Below, in pieces: positions 17,488-27,182 of a stretch of DNA of 64,000 nt (position 1 is the stretch's first letter; every line of letters begins with the position of its first letter). The stretch is taken from NCBI GenBank assembly GCA_963743035.1, contig CAVUOB010000005.1, positions 124,001-188,000 on the forward strand, in the 5' to 3' direction. Position numbers and translations under genes: made by a program. Under the pieces are notes generated by a model that was not told where the DNA came from, did no database searches, and saw nothing but the letters and a program-made list of their open reading frames with translations. Source of the DNA: PALSA-911 sp963743035 (lineage in GTDB: Bacteria > Pseudomonadota > Alphaproteobacteria > Acetobacterales > Acetobacteraceae).

Positions 17488-18291
17488 CTAGCCGAGCCCG
17501 GCGATCATTCCGCCATCGACGACGATTTCCGTGCCGGTGATGAAGCCGGCCTCGTCGGAGGCCAGGAACAGCACGGCATGCGCGACGTCCCAGCCGGTGC
17601 CCATCTTGCCCATCGGCACCTGCGCGTTGCGCGAGGCGATCAGCGCCGCCGCATCGTTGCCGGCGATCTGCCGCGCCAGGCGGTATTCCACCAGCGGCGT
17701 GTGCATCAGGCCGGGCAGCACGGTGTTGCAGCGAATGTTCTTCGCGGCGAAGGCGCCGGCGGTGGAGCGGGAGAACTGGATCACCGCGGCCTTCGAGGCG
17801 CTGTAGCCCACATGCGTCCGCCCGCCGCGCGAATTGCGCACGCCGGCGACCGAGGAGATGTTGACGATCGCGCCCTTGCCCTGGCTCTCCATCACCGGAA
17901 TGACGTATTTGCAGCCGAGGAAAGCGGTCTTCAGGTTGAAGTCGATCTGCCGGTCGAACACTTCCTCGGGCATGGTCACGACATCGCCCGGCTCGGAGCC
18001 GCCGACATTGTTCACCAGGATGTCGATGCGCTTGAAGCGGTCCAGGCAGGCCTGCACCATCTCCTGCACGTCCGCGGCCTGCAGCATGTTGCAGGCATGC
18101 GTGGCGCAAATGCCGCCTTCGCCGTCGATGATGGATTTGGTCTCGGCCACCGCGTCGGGGTTGATGTCGATCAGAAACACCGAGGCGCCCTGGCGCGCCA
18201 GCAGCGTCGCCGTCGCCTTGCCATTGCCCCAGCCCGGCCCGACCGATCCGGCCCCGGTGACAATCGCGACCTTACCGGTCAGATCCAGCAT
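17488..18291 (-). CDS. Classical SDR family oxidoreductase
   Basis: A 267-residue short-chain dehydrogenase. The cofactor motif is TGAGSVGPGWGNGKATA (residues 12-28), a variant with an insertion in the TGxxxGxG loop. NNVGG is near residue 95, catalytic Ser is in NISSVAG, the YSASK Tyr-Lys pair is near 167-171, and the C-terminal part is SDEAGFITGTEIVVDGG. Acidic FLIDINPD after beta-2 suggests NAD preference. It follows livK by 78 bp on the same strand, so its substrate may be the compound imported by that Liv system. Confidence 0.9.
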   Translation of the reverse strand: MLDLTGKVAIVTGAGSVGPGWGNGKATATLLARQGASVFLIDINPDAVAETKSIIDGEGGICATHACNMLQAADVQEMVQACLDRFKRIDILVNNVGGSEPGDVVTMPEEVFDRQIDFNLKTAFLGCKYVIPVMESQGKGAIVNISSVAGVRNSRGGRTHVGYSASKAAVIQFSRSTAGAFAAKNIRCNTVLPGLMHTPLVEYRLARQIAGNDAAALIASRNAQVPMGKMGTGWDVAHAVLFLASDEAGFITGTEIVVDGGMIAGLG

Positions 18292-18369
18292 ATTCGTTTC
18301 CCCTCGCCTTCGATGGCGCGGAGTTTAGGTCGGAAAGGACGGGGGGCAACAGCCCCCCTGCCCCATCGA

Positions 18370-19581
18370 TCAGAAATCGGCCGAGATCACCTTGCCGAAC
18401 AGCACCCAGGCCTTGCCGTCCCAGCGCTGCAGCTGCAACTGGTTCAGCGGATGGAAATTGGTCGCGCTGGTGTTGACCAGGATGCCCGGCAGCAAGGTGG
18501 GGATTTCCAGGTTCTTGATGCTGGCGGCCTGCTTCATGATGTTGGCGCGGGAGAGATCATCGCCGCATTGCTTCAGCACCTGCATCAGGGTCAGCGCCAC
18601 GCTGTAGCCATAGAGGTAGTTGTTGTCGGATTGATCCGCACCTGGCATCTGCGCGTTCATGAAGTCGCGCCACTGCCTGATCCCGGCATCGTCCTTCCAG
18701 GTCGGATCGGTCGCGTCCTTGCGATAGTCGGCGCTGATCAGCCCGATGGCGTTGTCTTTCCCGCCGGGCTCGATCGCGGTGCCGACGGAGATCGAGACAT
18801 TGCTCATGAAATGCAGCGGATGCCAGCCCAGGTCGTGCACCTTGCGGATCGACATGGCACCGAATTTCGGCACCGTGGCGGTGATCAGCACATCCGCTCC
18901 GGCGCCCTTGAGGGAGACCAGCTGGCTGTCGATCGTTGCGTCTGTCGCCTCGTACGATACGGCGGTGACCATCTTGCCATAGCGCTCGGCGCCCAGCACG
19001 TCCTTGACGCCGTTCACGTAGTCCTTGCCGAAATCGTCGTTCTGATACAGCAGGCCGATCTTGGCGTTCGGCTTTTCGGCCAGGATGTATTTCGCATAGA
19101 TCTGCGCTTCCGCCCGGTAGCTGGTCTGCCAGCCCATGGTCCAGGGGAAATGCTCGGGGTCGCCCCATTTGTCGCCGCCGGTGGCGACGAATAATTGCGG
19201 CACCTTCTTCTGGTTCAGGTATTTCTGCACCGCCGAATTGGTCGGCGTGCCGAGCGAGTTGAAGATGAAGGCCACCCCGTCCTGCTCGACCAGCTTGCGG
19301 GTCTGCTCCACGGTCCGCGGCGGGGAATATCCGTCATCGTAGGAAAGGAAAGTGATCTTGCGCCCGTTGATGCCGCCCTTGGCGTTGATCATGTCGAAAT
19401 AAGCGGCCTGGGCCTTGCCAATGGCGCCGTAGGAAGAGGCGGGACCGCTATAGGACTGGGTCTGACCGATCTTGATCTCGGTCGCGGTCACGCCGGGCGT
19501 ATCGGCCGCATGGGAAGTCGAGGCGGCGGCAATCCCCATGGCCGTCGCCGCGGCCAGCACCAGGAAATCCCTGCGAAGCAT
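18370..19581 (-). CDS. livK: Liv-type ABC transporter substrate-binding protein
   Basis: A 403-residue periplasmic binding protein. The signal peptide (cleavage after SHA) precedes ADTPGVTATEIKIGQTQSYSGPASSYG. Internal blocks SYDDGYSPPRTVEQTRKLVEQD and LYQNDDFGKDYVNGVKDVLG are nearly shared with the protein encoded at 58596-59810, so the two are paralogues. It is the last transporter gene of the livGFHM set on the minus strand, separated from livM by a 140-bp gap holding a palindromic repeat. This subgroup often binds aromatic acids, amides or other non-amino-acid ligands, so the name is by family only. Confidence 0.9.
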   Translation of the reverse strand: MLRRDFLVLAAATAMGIAAASTSHAADTPGVTATEIKIGQTQSYSGPASSYGAIGKAQAAYFDMINAKGGINGRKITFLSYDDGYSPPRTVEQTRKLVEQDGVAFIFNSLGTPTNSAVQKYLNQKKVPQLFVATGGDKWGDPEHFPWTMGWQTSYRAEAQIYAKYILAEKPNAKIGLLYQNDDFGKDYVNGVKDVLGAERYGKMVTAVSYEATDATIDSQLVSLKGAGADVLITATVPKFGAMSIRKVHDLGWHPLHFMSNVSISVGTAIEPGGKDNAIGLISADYRKDATDPTWKDDAGIRQWRDFMNAQMPGADQSDNNYLYGYSVALTLMQVLKQCGDDLSRANIMKQAASIKNLEIPTLLPGILVNTSATNFHPLNQLQLQRWDGKAWVLFGKVISADF

Positions 19582-19659
19582 GATGAACGATCCTTTTTCG
19601 GGTTCAGTTACTCGTGGGTCTGGAGCATGATCGCCGCTGACAGGCGCGGCGATCTGCTC

Positions 19660-19723
19660 CAGGTCTTTGTTTTAGCGAGCAATTCCATCGCTCGGTTGAA
19701 GCGACCTCAAGCGATATAGCTCT
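19660..19723. repeat. 64-bp palindromic intergenic repeat, copy 2
   Basis: Matches 7761-7824 in the same orientation with roughly 9 differences. It lies in the gap between livM and livK, just overlapping the livM stop region. It includes the CGAGC...GCTCG arms. Its position inside an operon suggests a role in differential expression or mRNA processing of livK, as known for REP elements; that is inference. Confidence 0.8.
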
Positions 19724-20726
19724 AGCTGCCGCGTATCCGGCGCAGGGCCATGCGCGCGAGCCCGGCCATGCCGGCCGGCGCCAGGTACAGGAACAGGATC
19801 AGGATGATGCCGCGCACCGCGCCGGGTGCGGCCTTGGAGATCTGATCCGCCAGATTGGGCACGAACTGGATAAATAGCGCGCCAAACACCGCGCCGCCGA
19901 TCGACGCGGCGCCACCGACAACCATGCCGACAAACAGGTCGATCGAAACAAAAACCGTAAAACTGTCGGGGGCCACGAACTGCACCGCGATGGCGCCGAG
20001 CGAGCCGGCGATGCCGGTGAACATGGCGCTGACCGCGAAGGTGCGGGTCTTCAGCATGGCGATGTCGATGCCCATCGCCTCGGCCGCCACGGCGCGGTCG
20101 CGGATCGCGCGCATGGCCCGCCCGATCCGCCCGCGCAGCAGGTTCCACGCCAGCAGGAACATCACGCAGCCGATGCCGAGGGTGAACAGGTACAGCCACT
20201 GGTCGGCATTGATCGGCAGGTTGAACGGCGGATCGGGCTTCAGGATCACGATCCCCTGCACGCCGCCGGTGAACTCCTCCACCGCCTTGTGCTTCAGCAG
20301 CTGCGGAATGGCGACCGCCAGCGCAAACGTGGTCAGCGCCAGATACAGCCCGCCCAGCCGCAACGCCGGCAATCCGATCAGGAAGCCGACGCAGGCGCAC
20401 ACCACCGCGGAGGCCGGCAGGGTGTAGAAATACGGCACGTCGTAGCGGTCCATCAGGATCGCCGTGACATAGGCGCCGATGGCGTAGAACGCGCCATGGC
20501 CGAGCGAGATCTGGCCGTTGAAGCCGGTCACGATCGACAGGCCGAGGATGGCGATGGCGTAGACCACCACCATGGTCAGCTGGAACAGATGGTAGTCGCT
20601 GAACCAGAACGCCGCGCCCACCGCGAGCGCGAGGCCGACAGCGAGGCCGATGGCGGCCAGCGGCGTCACCGCCGGCTTCATCCGCACCGGGGCCGCGAGG
20701 GTCGACAGGGTCGATCGGTTGCTCAT
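19722..20726 (-). CDS. livM: Branched-chain amino acid ABC transporter permease LivM
   Basis: A 334-residue polytopic permease. Signature segments are GFNGQISLGHGAFYAIGAYV, GLPALRLGGLYLALTTFALAVA (the LivM loop), and the C-terminal EAA-like region AVAAEAMGIDIAMLKTRTFAVSAMFTGIAGSLGA. It is intact, unlike the frameshifted livM at 2291-3584. It follows livH by 3 bp. The N-terminus before the first membrane helix is about 25 residues (MSNRSTLSTLAAP). Confidence 0.93.
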   Translation of the reverse strand: MSNRSTLSTLAAPVRMKPAVTPLAAIGLAVGLALAVGAAFWFSDYHLFQLTMVVVYAIAILGLSIVTGFNGQISLGHGAFYAIGAYVTAILMDRYDVPYFYTLPASAVVCACVGFLIGLPALRLGGLYLALTTFALAVAIPQLLKHKAVEEFTGGVQGIVILKPDPPFNLPINADQWLYLFTLGIGCVMFLLAWNLLRGRIGRAMRAIRDRAVAAEAMGIDIAMLKTRTFAVSAMFTGIAGSLGAIAVQFVAPDSFTVFVSIDLFVGMVVGGAASIGGAVFGALFIQFVPNLADQISKAAPGAVRGIILILFLYLAPAGMAGLARMALRRIRGS

Positions 20727-20729
20727 GGC

Positions 20730-21602
20730 CTACACCCGGCTCTGCACGGTTTTGCCCAGCAGGCCGGACGGCTTGACCGTCAGCACCGCGATGATGATGA
20801 CCAGCGCCATCGTCAGCTTCAGCTCGGTGCCCACCAGATAGGCGCCGCCGATATTCTCGATCACGCCCACCGCGAAGCCGCCGAGCACCGCGCCCAGCGG
20901 ATTGGTGATCCCGCCCAGCAGGGCGCCGGCGAAGGCGTAGAGCAGGATGCCCGCCATCATATTCGGGTCCAGGAACACGATGGGCGCCACCATGCAGCCG
21001 GCGATGGAGCCGATGCCCGCGGCCAGGCCCCACCCCAGCGCCAGCATCCAGCCCACGCGCACGCCGACCAGGCGCGAGGATACCGGATTGTAGGCCGCGG
21101 CGCGCATGGCCAGGCCGAGGCGGGTGAAGCGGAAGAAGGCGTAGATGCTGAGCAGCATCACCAGCGTGACCGCGGTCGCTCCGAGCTCATGCCCGGACAC
21201 GAAGCCGCCCAGCATCGGGTGGCCGGTATCGAACGGTGTCGGGAAGGTCTTGATCGTGTAGCCGAAGATCCAGCCGCTGATGGAGGTGTAGATCAGCAGC
21301 AAACCGATGAAGACACCCACCGAGGAGAGTTCTGGCGCATTGGCCATCGGGCGCAGGAAGACCCGCTCGATCGCCACGCCCATCGCGAACGAGATCACGA
21401 AGGTCGCGGCCAGCGCCACCCAGTAGGGCACGCCGGCCTGGATCAGCGTATAGGCGATGAAGGTCGAAAACGTCGCCATCTCGCCCTGGGCGAAATTCAC
21501 GTGATGGGTCGACTGGTAGATCATCACCAGCGCCAGCGCGACGGAGGCGTAGATGCCGCCGGTGGCGATGCCGGAGAAGATCTGATGGATGAAGCCGTCC
21601 AT
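20730..21602 (-). CDS. livH: Branched-chain amino acid ABC transporter permease LivH
   Basis: A 290-residue inner-membrane permease. It shows GGIYASVALALVMIYQSTHHVNFAQGEMATFSTFIAY at the N-terminus, the LivH signature, and LRAAAYNPVSSRLVGVRVGWMLALGWGLAAG in the cytoplasmic loop. An AGGAGG ribosome site precedes the ATG at 21602. Tightly packed between livF (11-bp gap) and livM (3-bp gap) in a five-gene HAAT importer operon. Confidence 0.93.
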   Translation of the reverse strand: MDGFIHQIFSGIATGGIYASVALALVMIYQSTHHVNFAQGEMATFSTFIAYTLIQAGVPYWVALAATFVISFAMGVAIERVFLRPMANAPELSSVGVFIGLLLIYTSISGWIFGYTIKTFPTPFDTGHPMLGGFVSGHELGATAVTLVMLLSIYAFFRFTRLGLAMRAAAYNPVSSRLVGVRVGWMLALGWGLAAGIGSIAGCMVAPIVFLDPNMMAGILLYAFAGALLGGITNPLGAVLGGFAVGVIENIGGAYLVGTELKLTMALVIIIAVLTVKPSGLLGKTVQSRV

Positions 21603-21613
21603 GCGTCCGCCTC

Positions 21614-22358
<745 letters not shown>

Positions 22359-22372
<14 letters not shown>

Positions 22373-23177
22373 CGTCGCCCTCTCCGAGATAAGCGCGGAT
22401 GACTTCCGGCTCGTTGCGCACTTCCTCGGGCGTGCCGTCGGCGATCTTGATGCCGAATTCCAGCGCCACGACCTTGTCCGACACGCGCATCACCAGGTTC
22501 ATGTGATGCTCGACCAGCAGGATGCTGAGGTCGAAATGCTCGCGGATCTGGTGCAGCAGGCCTTCCAGTTCCTCCACCTCGCCGTGGTTCAGGCCGCCGG
22601 CGGGCTCGTCGAGCAGCAGCAGCTTCGGCTCGCCGATCAGCGCGCGCGCCATCTCCACCCGTTTCTGCCAGCCGAACGGCAGGCCGCCGGCGGGCTCCTC
22701 GGCCACTTTGCGCAGGTCGAGCAGGTCCAGCAGCGTGTTGGTCTTGGCTTCCGCCCGCTCATCCTCGCCGCGCACGAAGGGCAGGCGCAGCGCATTGGCG
22801 ATGAAGCCGGACCGGCCCAGGTGATGCGCGCCCACCAGGATGTTGTCGCGCACCGTCATGGTGCGGAACAGCGCGACGTTCTGGAAGGTGCGGCCGATGC
22901 CGAGATCGGCCATGCGGTGGCGCGGCGTGGAGCGGGTCGAGCGGCCCTCGAACAGGATGTCGCCCTCGCTGTATTTGTAAATGCCGCTGATGCAGTTGAA
23001 GAGCGTGGTCTTGCCGGCACCGTTCGGGCCGATCAGGCCGCAGATCTGCCGCCGCCCGACATCGAAGGACACGCCGCCCACGGCCAGCACGCCGCCGAAG
23101 CGGACCACGATGCCCTGCACCGACATCAGCGGATCGCCGCTGGCCTGGCTTACGCCGGCCGGCACGGCGCCGCTCAT
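22359..23177 (-). CDS. livG: Branched-chain amino acid ABC transporter ATP-binding protein LivG
   Basis: ATPase subunit with Walker A GPNGAGKTT, GRTFQNVALFRTMTVRDNILVG, a degenerate signature PFGWQKRVEMARAL, Walker B LLLLDEPAGGLN and LLVEHHMNLVM. I place the start at ATG 23177 (MSGAVPAGVSQASG), close to the conserved domain. ATG 23231 or the upstream limit 23360 would add residues unlike LivG. A short overlapping reading frame with a better ribosome site begins at 23244, so the real start and any leader-peptide effect are uncertain. It is first in the livGFHMK operon. Confidence 0.88.
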
Positions 23178-23411
23178 CGCCACGCACCGATCATCGCCGG
23201 CGGCCCTGCGCCGCACATCGATGAACGCCATTCGGGCTGCGCATCGTACCCTCCCCCTTATCCTGCATTTTCGGCCGCAGGCGTCTGATGCGTCGCGGGG
23301 CGATGCATCAAAGCTTCGTATTCTTGTGATCTTCGCGAGGTAATGGAGCTGTGATGGCAAGTCAATGCTGGCATGCTCGCTTCGATGGGGCCGGCCAACC
23401 GGCCCGTGTCG

Positions 23412-24452
23412 TCAATAGCCGGCCTGCGCGTAGGGCGTTTCCGCCAGGCGGCGATAGACCAGCAGGTTGCGCCGGTAGGACAGCACCTCCTCCCCATCCT
23501 GGTTGCGCGCCCGCGTGGCCACCGAGACGATGCCTTCCTGCGGCCGGGAGCGGGATTCGCGCACGTCGAGGATCGTCGATTCCGCCTCGATCGTGTCACC
23601 GACCCGCACCGGGCGCGGCAGGGCGATGTCGTACCAGCCGAGATTGGCCACCACGCGCCCGAAGGTGCGGGTGGTGAGCGCGGTGGCGGCGGAGATCACC
23701 AGCGTCTCGCCGACCACCGGCTGCCCGCCGCCATGGCGCGCGATCCAGTCGAGGTCCTGGTACTGCGGCGACAGCTCCAGCGACCGCCAGGCATGGCGCA
23801 CGCTGTCTTCCAGATAGAAGCTCCGGCGCGGGGAATGGACGAAGGTCTCGCCGGGAACGCAATCCTCGAAGAACAGGCCGACCTGCTCGACCAGTTCGCC
23901 GTCCGCCTCATGATAGGCGGCAAAGCGCGGCTCCGCGACCGGTTCGCTGGCCATGCCATCCGGGCCGGTGCCGCGGCGCTGGATCGACATCGTGCAGGTG
24001 AAGCGGCCGGCGGCGCTGCCGTCCGGCTTCAGCGCCGAGAGCAGCAGCTTGACCGTGCCGGTATCGGCGTCCGGACCCGGGGTGCATTCCTGGATCCAGG
24101 ACTCCGCGTACAGCGTGTCGCCGCCGAACAGTGGGCCGGTGAGCAGGATTTCGGAAAACCCCAGCAGGGCGCGGCGGCGGCCGAAGGTCTTGCTGGCCAT
24201 GCCGACCACGCGCTGCAGCGTGACGGTGCTGACCATCAGCGGCCGCTTCCAGGTCGTGGCCGCGGCGTAATGCGCGTCGTAATGCACCATCGCCGCGTTC
24301 AGCGTGTCCAGCGCCTCATCGGCGTTGTCCTGCTGGGATAGGGTGATGCCGGGACGATGGCGGAAGCGCTGGCCGGGGACGAAATCCTCGAAATCCAGGC
24401 CGTAGCGTTCCTGGAAGCGGTTGTCACCGAGGCGGTAATAGGCGCTGAACAT
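23412..24452 (-). CDS. MaoC family dehydratase (double hot-dog)
   Basis: About 346 residues with two MaoC-like hot-dog domains: FEDFVPGQRFRHRPGITLSQQDNADEALDTLNAAMVHYD in the first half and FFEDCVPGETFVHSPRRSFYLEDSVRH in the second. MaoC proteins hydrate enoyl-CoA-type substrates. The double-domain layout resembles mesaconyl-CoA/methylmalyl-CoA hydratases, but I cannot confirm this. The ATG at 24452 has GAGG 7 nt upstream; the longer frame to 24488 is less likely. It stands between the liv operon and the Hsp20 genes with no clear operon partner. Confidence 0.8.
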   Translation of the reverse strand: MFSAYYRLGDNRFQERYGLDFEDFVPGQRFRHRPGITLSQQDNADEALDTLNAAMVHYDAHYAAATTWKRPLMVSTVTLQRVVGMASKTFGRRRALLGFSEILLTGPLFGGDTLYAESWIQECTPGPDADTGTVKLLLSALKPDGSAAGRFTCTMSIQRRGTGPDGMASEPVAEPRFAAYHEADGELVEQVGLFFEDCVPGETFVHSPRRSFYLEDSVRHAWRSLELSPQYQDLDWIARHGGGQPVVGETLVISAATALTTRTFGRVVANLGWYDIALPRPVRVGDTIEAESTILDVRESRSRPQEGIVSVATRARNQDGEEVLSYRRNLLVYRRLAETPYAQAGY

Positions 24453-24543
24453 CGGGAATCCTCTGCCGGGCGGCAGAGGCTGCGTCAAGGCCCCGATGCG
24501 GGGCGGAGGCGGCCCGGGCGGCGGTCGCCTCCGCGATGCAGGC

Positions 24544-25071
24544 TCAGGACGCCTTCACTTCGATCTTTTTCGCCGCTTTCTGGGCGGAAGCGGTCTTCGG
24601 CAGCGTCAGGGTGAGGACGCCCTTGGAGAAATCCGCCGCGATCTTCTCCCGATCGACGCCGTCGGGAATGTAGAAGGAGCGCCGGAAGGCCCCGTAGCTG
24701 CGCTCCGAAACGTGATAATTCTCGGTCTTGTCCTCCTTCTCCTGGCGCTTTTCACCCTTGAGCGTCACCAGGTCGCCGGAAACCTGGACGTCGATGTCCT
24801 TTTCGGTCATCCCCGGCAGCTCGGCGGTGATCTTGTAGGCGGCCGCGTCTTCCGTCACGTCGACGGCGGGCGCGGCGAAGCCGAAGGACGACGCGAAATT
24901 CATCACCGGGAACCCCTCGGCTACCTGCTTCGCGGCCGGGAAGCCGAAGCCGGAGGTGAACCGGTCGAACAGGCGGTTCATCTCCTCGCGCAACGGCCGC
25001 CAGCTATCCCATGGCGACGCGGCGGCAGGTGGCGTGGTCTTGCTCTGGACGGGAACGGATGTATCGGCCAT
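24544..25071 (-). CDS. Hsp20/alpha-crystallin family small heat-shock protein
   Basis: A 175-residue cytoplasmic chaperone. N-terminal helix MNRLFDRFTSGFGFP is followed by the alpha-crystallin domain (AAPAVDVTEDAAAYKITAELPGMTEKDIDVQVSGDLVTLKGEK...NYHVSERSYGAFRRSFYIPDGVD) and the GVLTLTLPKT motif near the C-terminus. It prevents aggregation of unfolding proteins. GGGAGG lies just ahead of the ATG. A second Hsp20 gene is directly upstream on the same strand, separated by a strong hairpin. Confidence 0.94.
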   Translation of the reverse strand: MADTSVPVQSKTTPPAAASPWDSWRPLREEMNRLFDRFTSGFGFPAAKQVAEGFPVMNFASSFGFAAPAVDVTEDAAAYKITAELPGMTEKDIDVQVSGDLVTLKGEKRQEKEDKTENYHVSERSYGAFRRSFYIPDGVDREKIAADFSKGVLTLTLPKTASAQKAAKKIEVKAS

Positions 25072-25188
25072 CGTAATTTCCTCCCTTTATGGCAACGGTG
25101 AACGAAAGCGGTTTGTCCTATGCCGGCCGGAGAGTTCCTGCCTTGATCTGAATCAGCTTCGGGAACGAAGGCCGGTCCGGCCGGCTGC

Positions 25189-25216
25189 GACCAGGGAGCC
25201 GCCCGGCTCCCTGGTC
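25189..25216. terminator. Strong 12-bp-stem hairpin between two Hsp20 genes
   Basis: GACCAGGGAGCC (25189-25200) and its exact complement (25205-25216) form a perfect stem with a 4-nt loop. It follows the stop of the IbpA-like gene on the minus strand and precedes the next Hsp20 gene. There is no T-run. It probably ends or attenuates transcription, or protects the upstream mRNA. Confidence 0.6.
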
Positions 25217-25257
25217 TCTGAGCTCCTGCGCCGGACGGCGGTCAGGCTGCCCTGTGC

Positions 25258-25719
25258 TCAGGCTGCCCTGTCCTGCGTGATCGCCTGAGACTGGGGCGAG
25301 TCGGAGCCGATCTCGATCCGCCGCGCACGCAGCGATTCCGGCAACTCGCGCAGCAGGTCGATGGTCAGCAGCCCGTTCACCAGATTGGCGGAGGCGACGC
25401 GCACATAGTCCGCGAGGTTGAAGCGCCGCTCGAACGCCCGGCTGGCAATGCCGTGATGGAGGTACAGCGCCTGCTGGTCGCCGCTCTTGCGTCCGGAGAC
25501 GGTGAGCACGTTCTCATGCGCGACGATCGACAGGTCGGACGGCGAGAAGCCGGCCACCGCGACCTCGATGCGATAGGCGTTATCGCCGGTCTTGGCGATG
25601 TTGTAGGGCGGCCAACCGTCATCGGCCTGGGAGGCGGTGAAGGCGTTGTCCAGCAGGTCGAACATCCGGTCGAAACCGACGGTCGAACGGGTCAGGGGAG
25701 TGAAGTCATAGTTTCTCAT
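25258..25719 (-). CDS. IbpA-like Hsp20 family chaperone
   Basis: A 153-residue small heat-shock protein of the IbpA/IbpB class. It starts MRNYDFTPLTRSTVGFDRMFDLLDNA, the typical IbpA N-terminus, followed by YNIAKTGDNAYRIEVAVAGFSPSDLSI, then RAFERRFNLADYVRV and LVNGLLTIDLLRELPE. It binds denatured proteins at inclusion bodies. The ATG at 25719 follows AAGGATG. A 16-bp tandem duplication (25242-25273) repeats the sequence around its stop codon. It is divergent from an acyl-CoA dehydrogenase gene. Confidence 0.94.
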   Translation of the reverse strand: MRNYDFTPLTRSTVGFDRMFDLLDNAFTASQADDGWPPYNIAKTGDNAYRIEVAVAGFSPSDLSIVAHENVLTVSGRKSGDQQALYLHHGIASRAFERRFNLADYVRVASANLVNGLLTIDLLRELPESLRARRIEIGSDSPQSQAITQDRAA

Positions 25720-25951
25720 GTCCACATCCTTGGCAAAGCAACATGGATACAAGGGCGCCGGACACCCGCGCCGGCGCCCGCCTTGTCGACCCTGTGCGGG
25801 CATCGACGCGGTAGAGTTAGTCGGCGCCAGATCCCGTTCAAGAGGTTCCGGGCAGCGAATACGGGGCATCCGTGGCGGACTGGCGTGGCGCGTTGTCGCC
25901 CCTCCCCGATCCGCGCATACTCTTCCCAAGACCAATCGGGAGAGACGAGCC

Positions 25952-27115
25952 TTGGACCAGATCCAGCCCCTGCGCGACGAGAACGAGCAGCAGATCCTCG
26001 ACACCATCGAGGCCTTCCTTGCCCGCGACGTCGCGCCCCATGTGCACGCGCTGGAGAAGGCCGACACCTACCCGCAGGCTATCGTCGAGCGGATGAAGGA
26101 GCTGGGCCTGTTCGGCGCCACCATCGCCGCGGAGTACGGCGGCCTCGGCCTGCCCTGCGGCACCTATGCGCAGATCGTCGAGCGGATCGCGCGGGTGTGG
26201 ATGTCGGTCACCGGCATCTTCAACTCCCATCTGATCATGGCCGCGATCGTGCAGCGCAACGGCACCGAGGCGCAGAAGCGCGAATTCCTGCCCCGCTTCG
26301 CCAGCGGCGAGCTGCGCGGCGGCCTGGCGCTGACCGAGCCGGATTGCGGCACCGACCTGCAGGCCATCCGCTGCACCGCCCGGCGCGACGGCGACGACTA
26401 CATCATCAACGGCACCAAGACCTGGATCAGCAACGGCATCTACGGATCCTGCTACGCGCTGCTGGTCAAGACCGACCTGACCGCCGAGCCGCGCCATCGC
26501 GGCACGTCCATGTTCCTGGCCGAGAAGGGTCCCGGCTTCACGGTCAGCCGGAAGCTGGAAAAGCTCGGCTACAAGGGCATCGACAGCGCCGAACTGGTGT
26601 TCGACAACTACCGCGTGCCCGCCGACCGGCTGATCGGCGGCAAGGAGGGCATGGGGCTGAAACATGCCCTGTCCGGCCTGGAACTCGGCCGCATCAACGT
26701 CGCCGCGCGCGGCGTCGGCGTGGCGCAGGCGGCGCTGGACGAGTCGGTGAAATATGCGCAACTCCGGAAAACCTTCGGCAAGCCGATCGGCCAGCACCAG
26801 GCGATCCAGCTGAAGCTCGCCGACATGGCGACGCGCACCGAGGCCGCCCGGCTGCTGGTGCGCCGCGCGGCGGATTTCTACGACCGCGGCGAGCGCTGCG
26901 ACATGGAAGCCGGCATGGCCAAGCTGTTCGCCACCGAGGCGGCGATGGAGAACTCCGCCGAGGCGCTGCGCGTGCATGGCGGCTACGGCTATTCCACGGA
27001 ATTCCCGGTCGAGCGCTTCTACCGCGATGCGCCGCTGCTGGTGATCGGCGAAGGCACCAACGAGCTGCAGCGCATCATCATCGCCCAGCAGCTGATCGCG
27101 CGGAATCCGGTCTAG
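25952..27115 (+). CDS. Acyl-CoA dehydrogenase
   Basis: A 387-residue FAD-dependent acyl-CoA dehydrogenase. N-terminal helices are followed by GLALTEPDCGTDLQAI (FAD/substrate loop), TKTWISNGIYG, the C-terminal RKTFGKPIGQHQAIQLKLADM, and the catalytic-base region VIGEGTNELQ. The start is TTG at 25952 because the frame has no ATG nearby, the family N-terminus starts here (LDQIQPLRDENEQQ), and GGGAGAG precedes it. It is followed by a CoA-transferase and a GST on the same strand, suggesting a CoA-ester catabolic unit. Confidence 0.9.
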   Translation: MDQIQPLRDENEQQILDTIEAFLARDVAPHVHALEKADTYPQAIVERMKELGLFGATIAAEYGGLGLPCGTYAQIVERIARVWMSVTGIFNSHLIMAAIVQRNGTEAQKREFLPRFASGELRGGLALTEPDCGTDLQAIRCTARRDGDDYIINGTKTWISNGIYGSCYALLVKTDLTAEPRHRGTSMFLAEKGPGFTVSRKLEKLGYKGIDSAELVFDNYRVPADRLIGGKEGMGLKHALSGLELGRINVAARGVGVAQAALDESVKYAQLRKTFGKPIGQHQAIQLKLADMATRTEAARLLVRRAADFYDRGERCDMEAGMAKLFATEAAMENSAEALRVHGGYGYSTEFPVERFYRDAPLLVIGEGTNELQRIIIAQQLIARNPV

Positions 27116-27143
27116 TGAGAAGGGCGATGGTATTCGGACCGCG

Positions 27144-27182
27144 CATCTTCACCCTCTCCCGCTTTGGGAGAGGGTGAAGATG
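27144..27182. promoter_or_regulatory. Perfect 17-bp inverted repeat spanning a ribosome site and start codon
   Basis: Positions 27144-27160 and 27166-27182 are exact complements around the loop GCTTT. The right arm contains GGGAGAGGG, the likely ribosome site, and the ATG of the downstream CoA-transferase gene. In mRNA the hairpin would hide both. Similar 'ctctccc...gggagag' palindromes occur as intergenic repeats in many proteobacteria, so it may be a mobile REP-like unit that now supplies the translation start. Confidence 0.85.
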
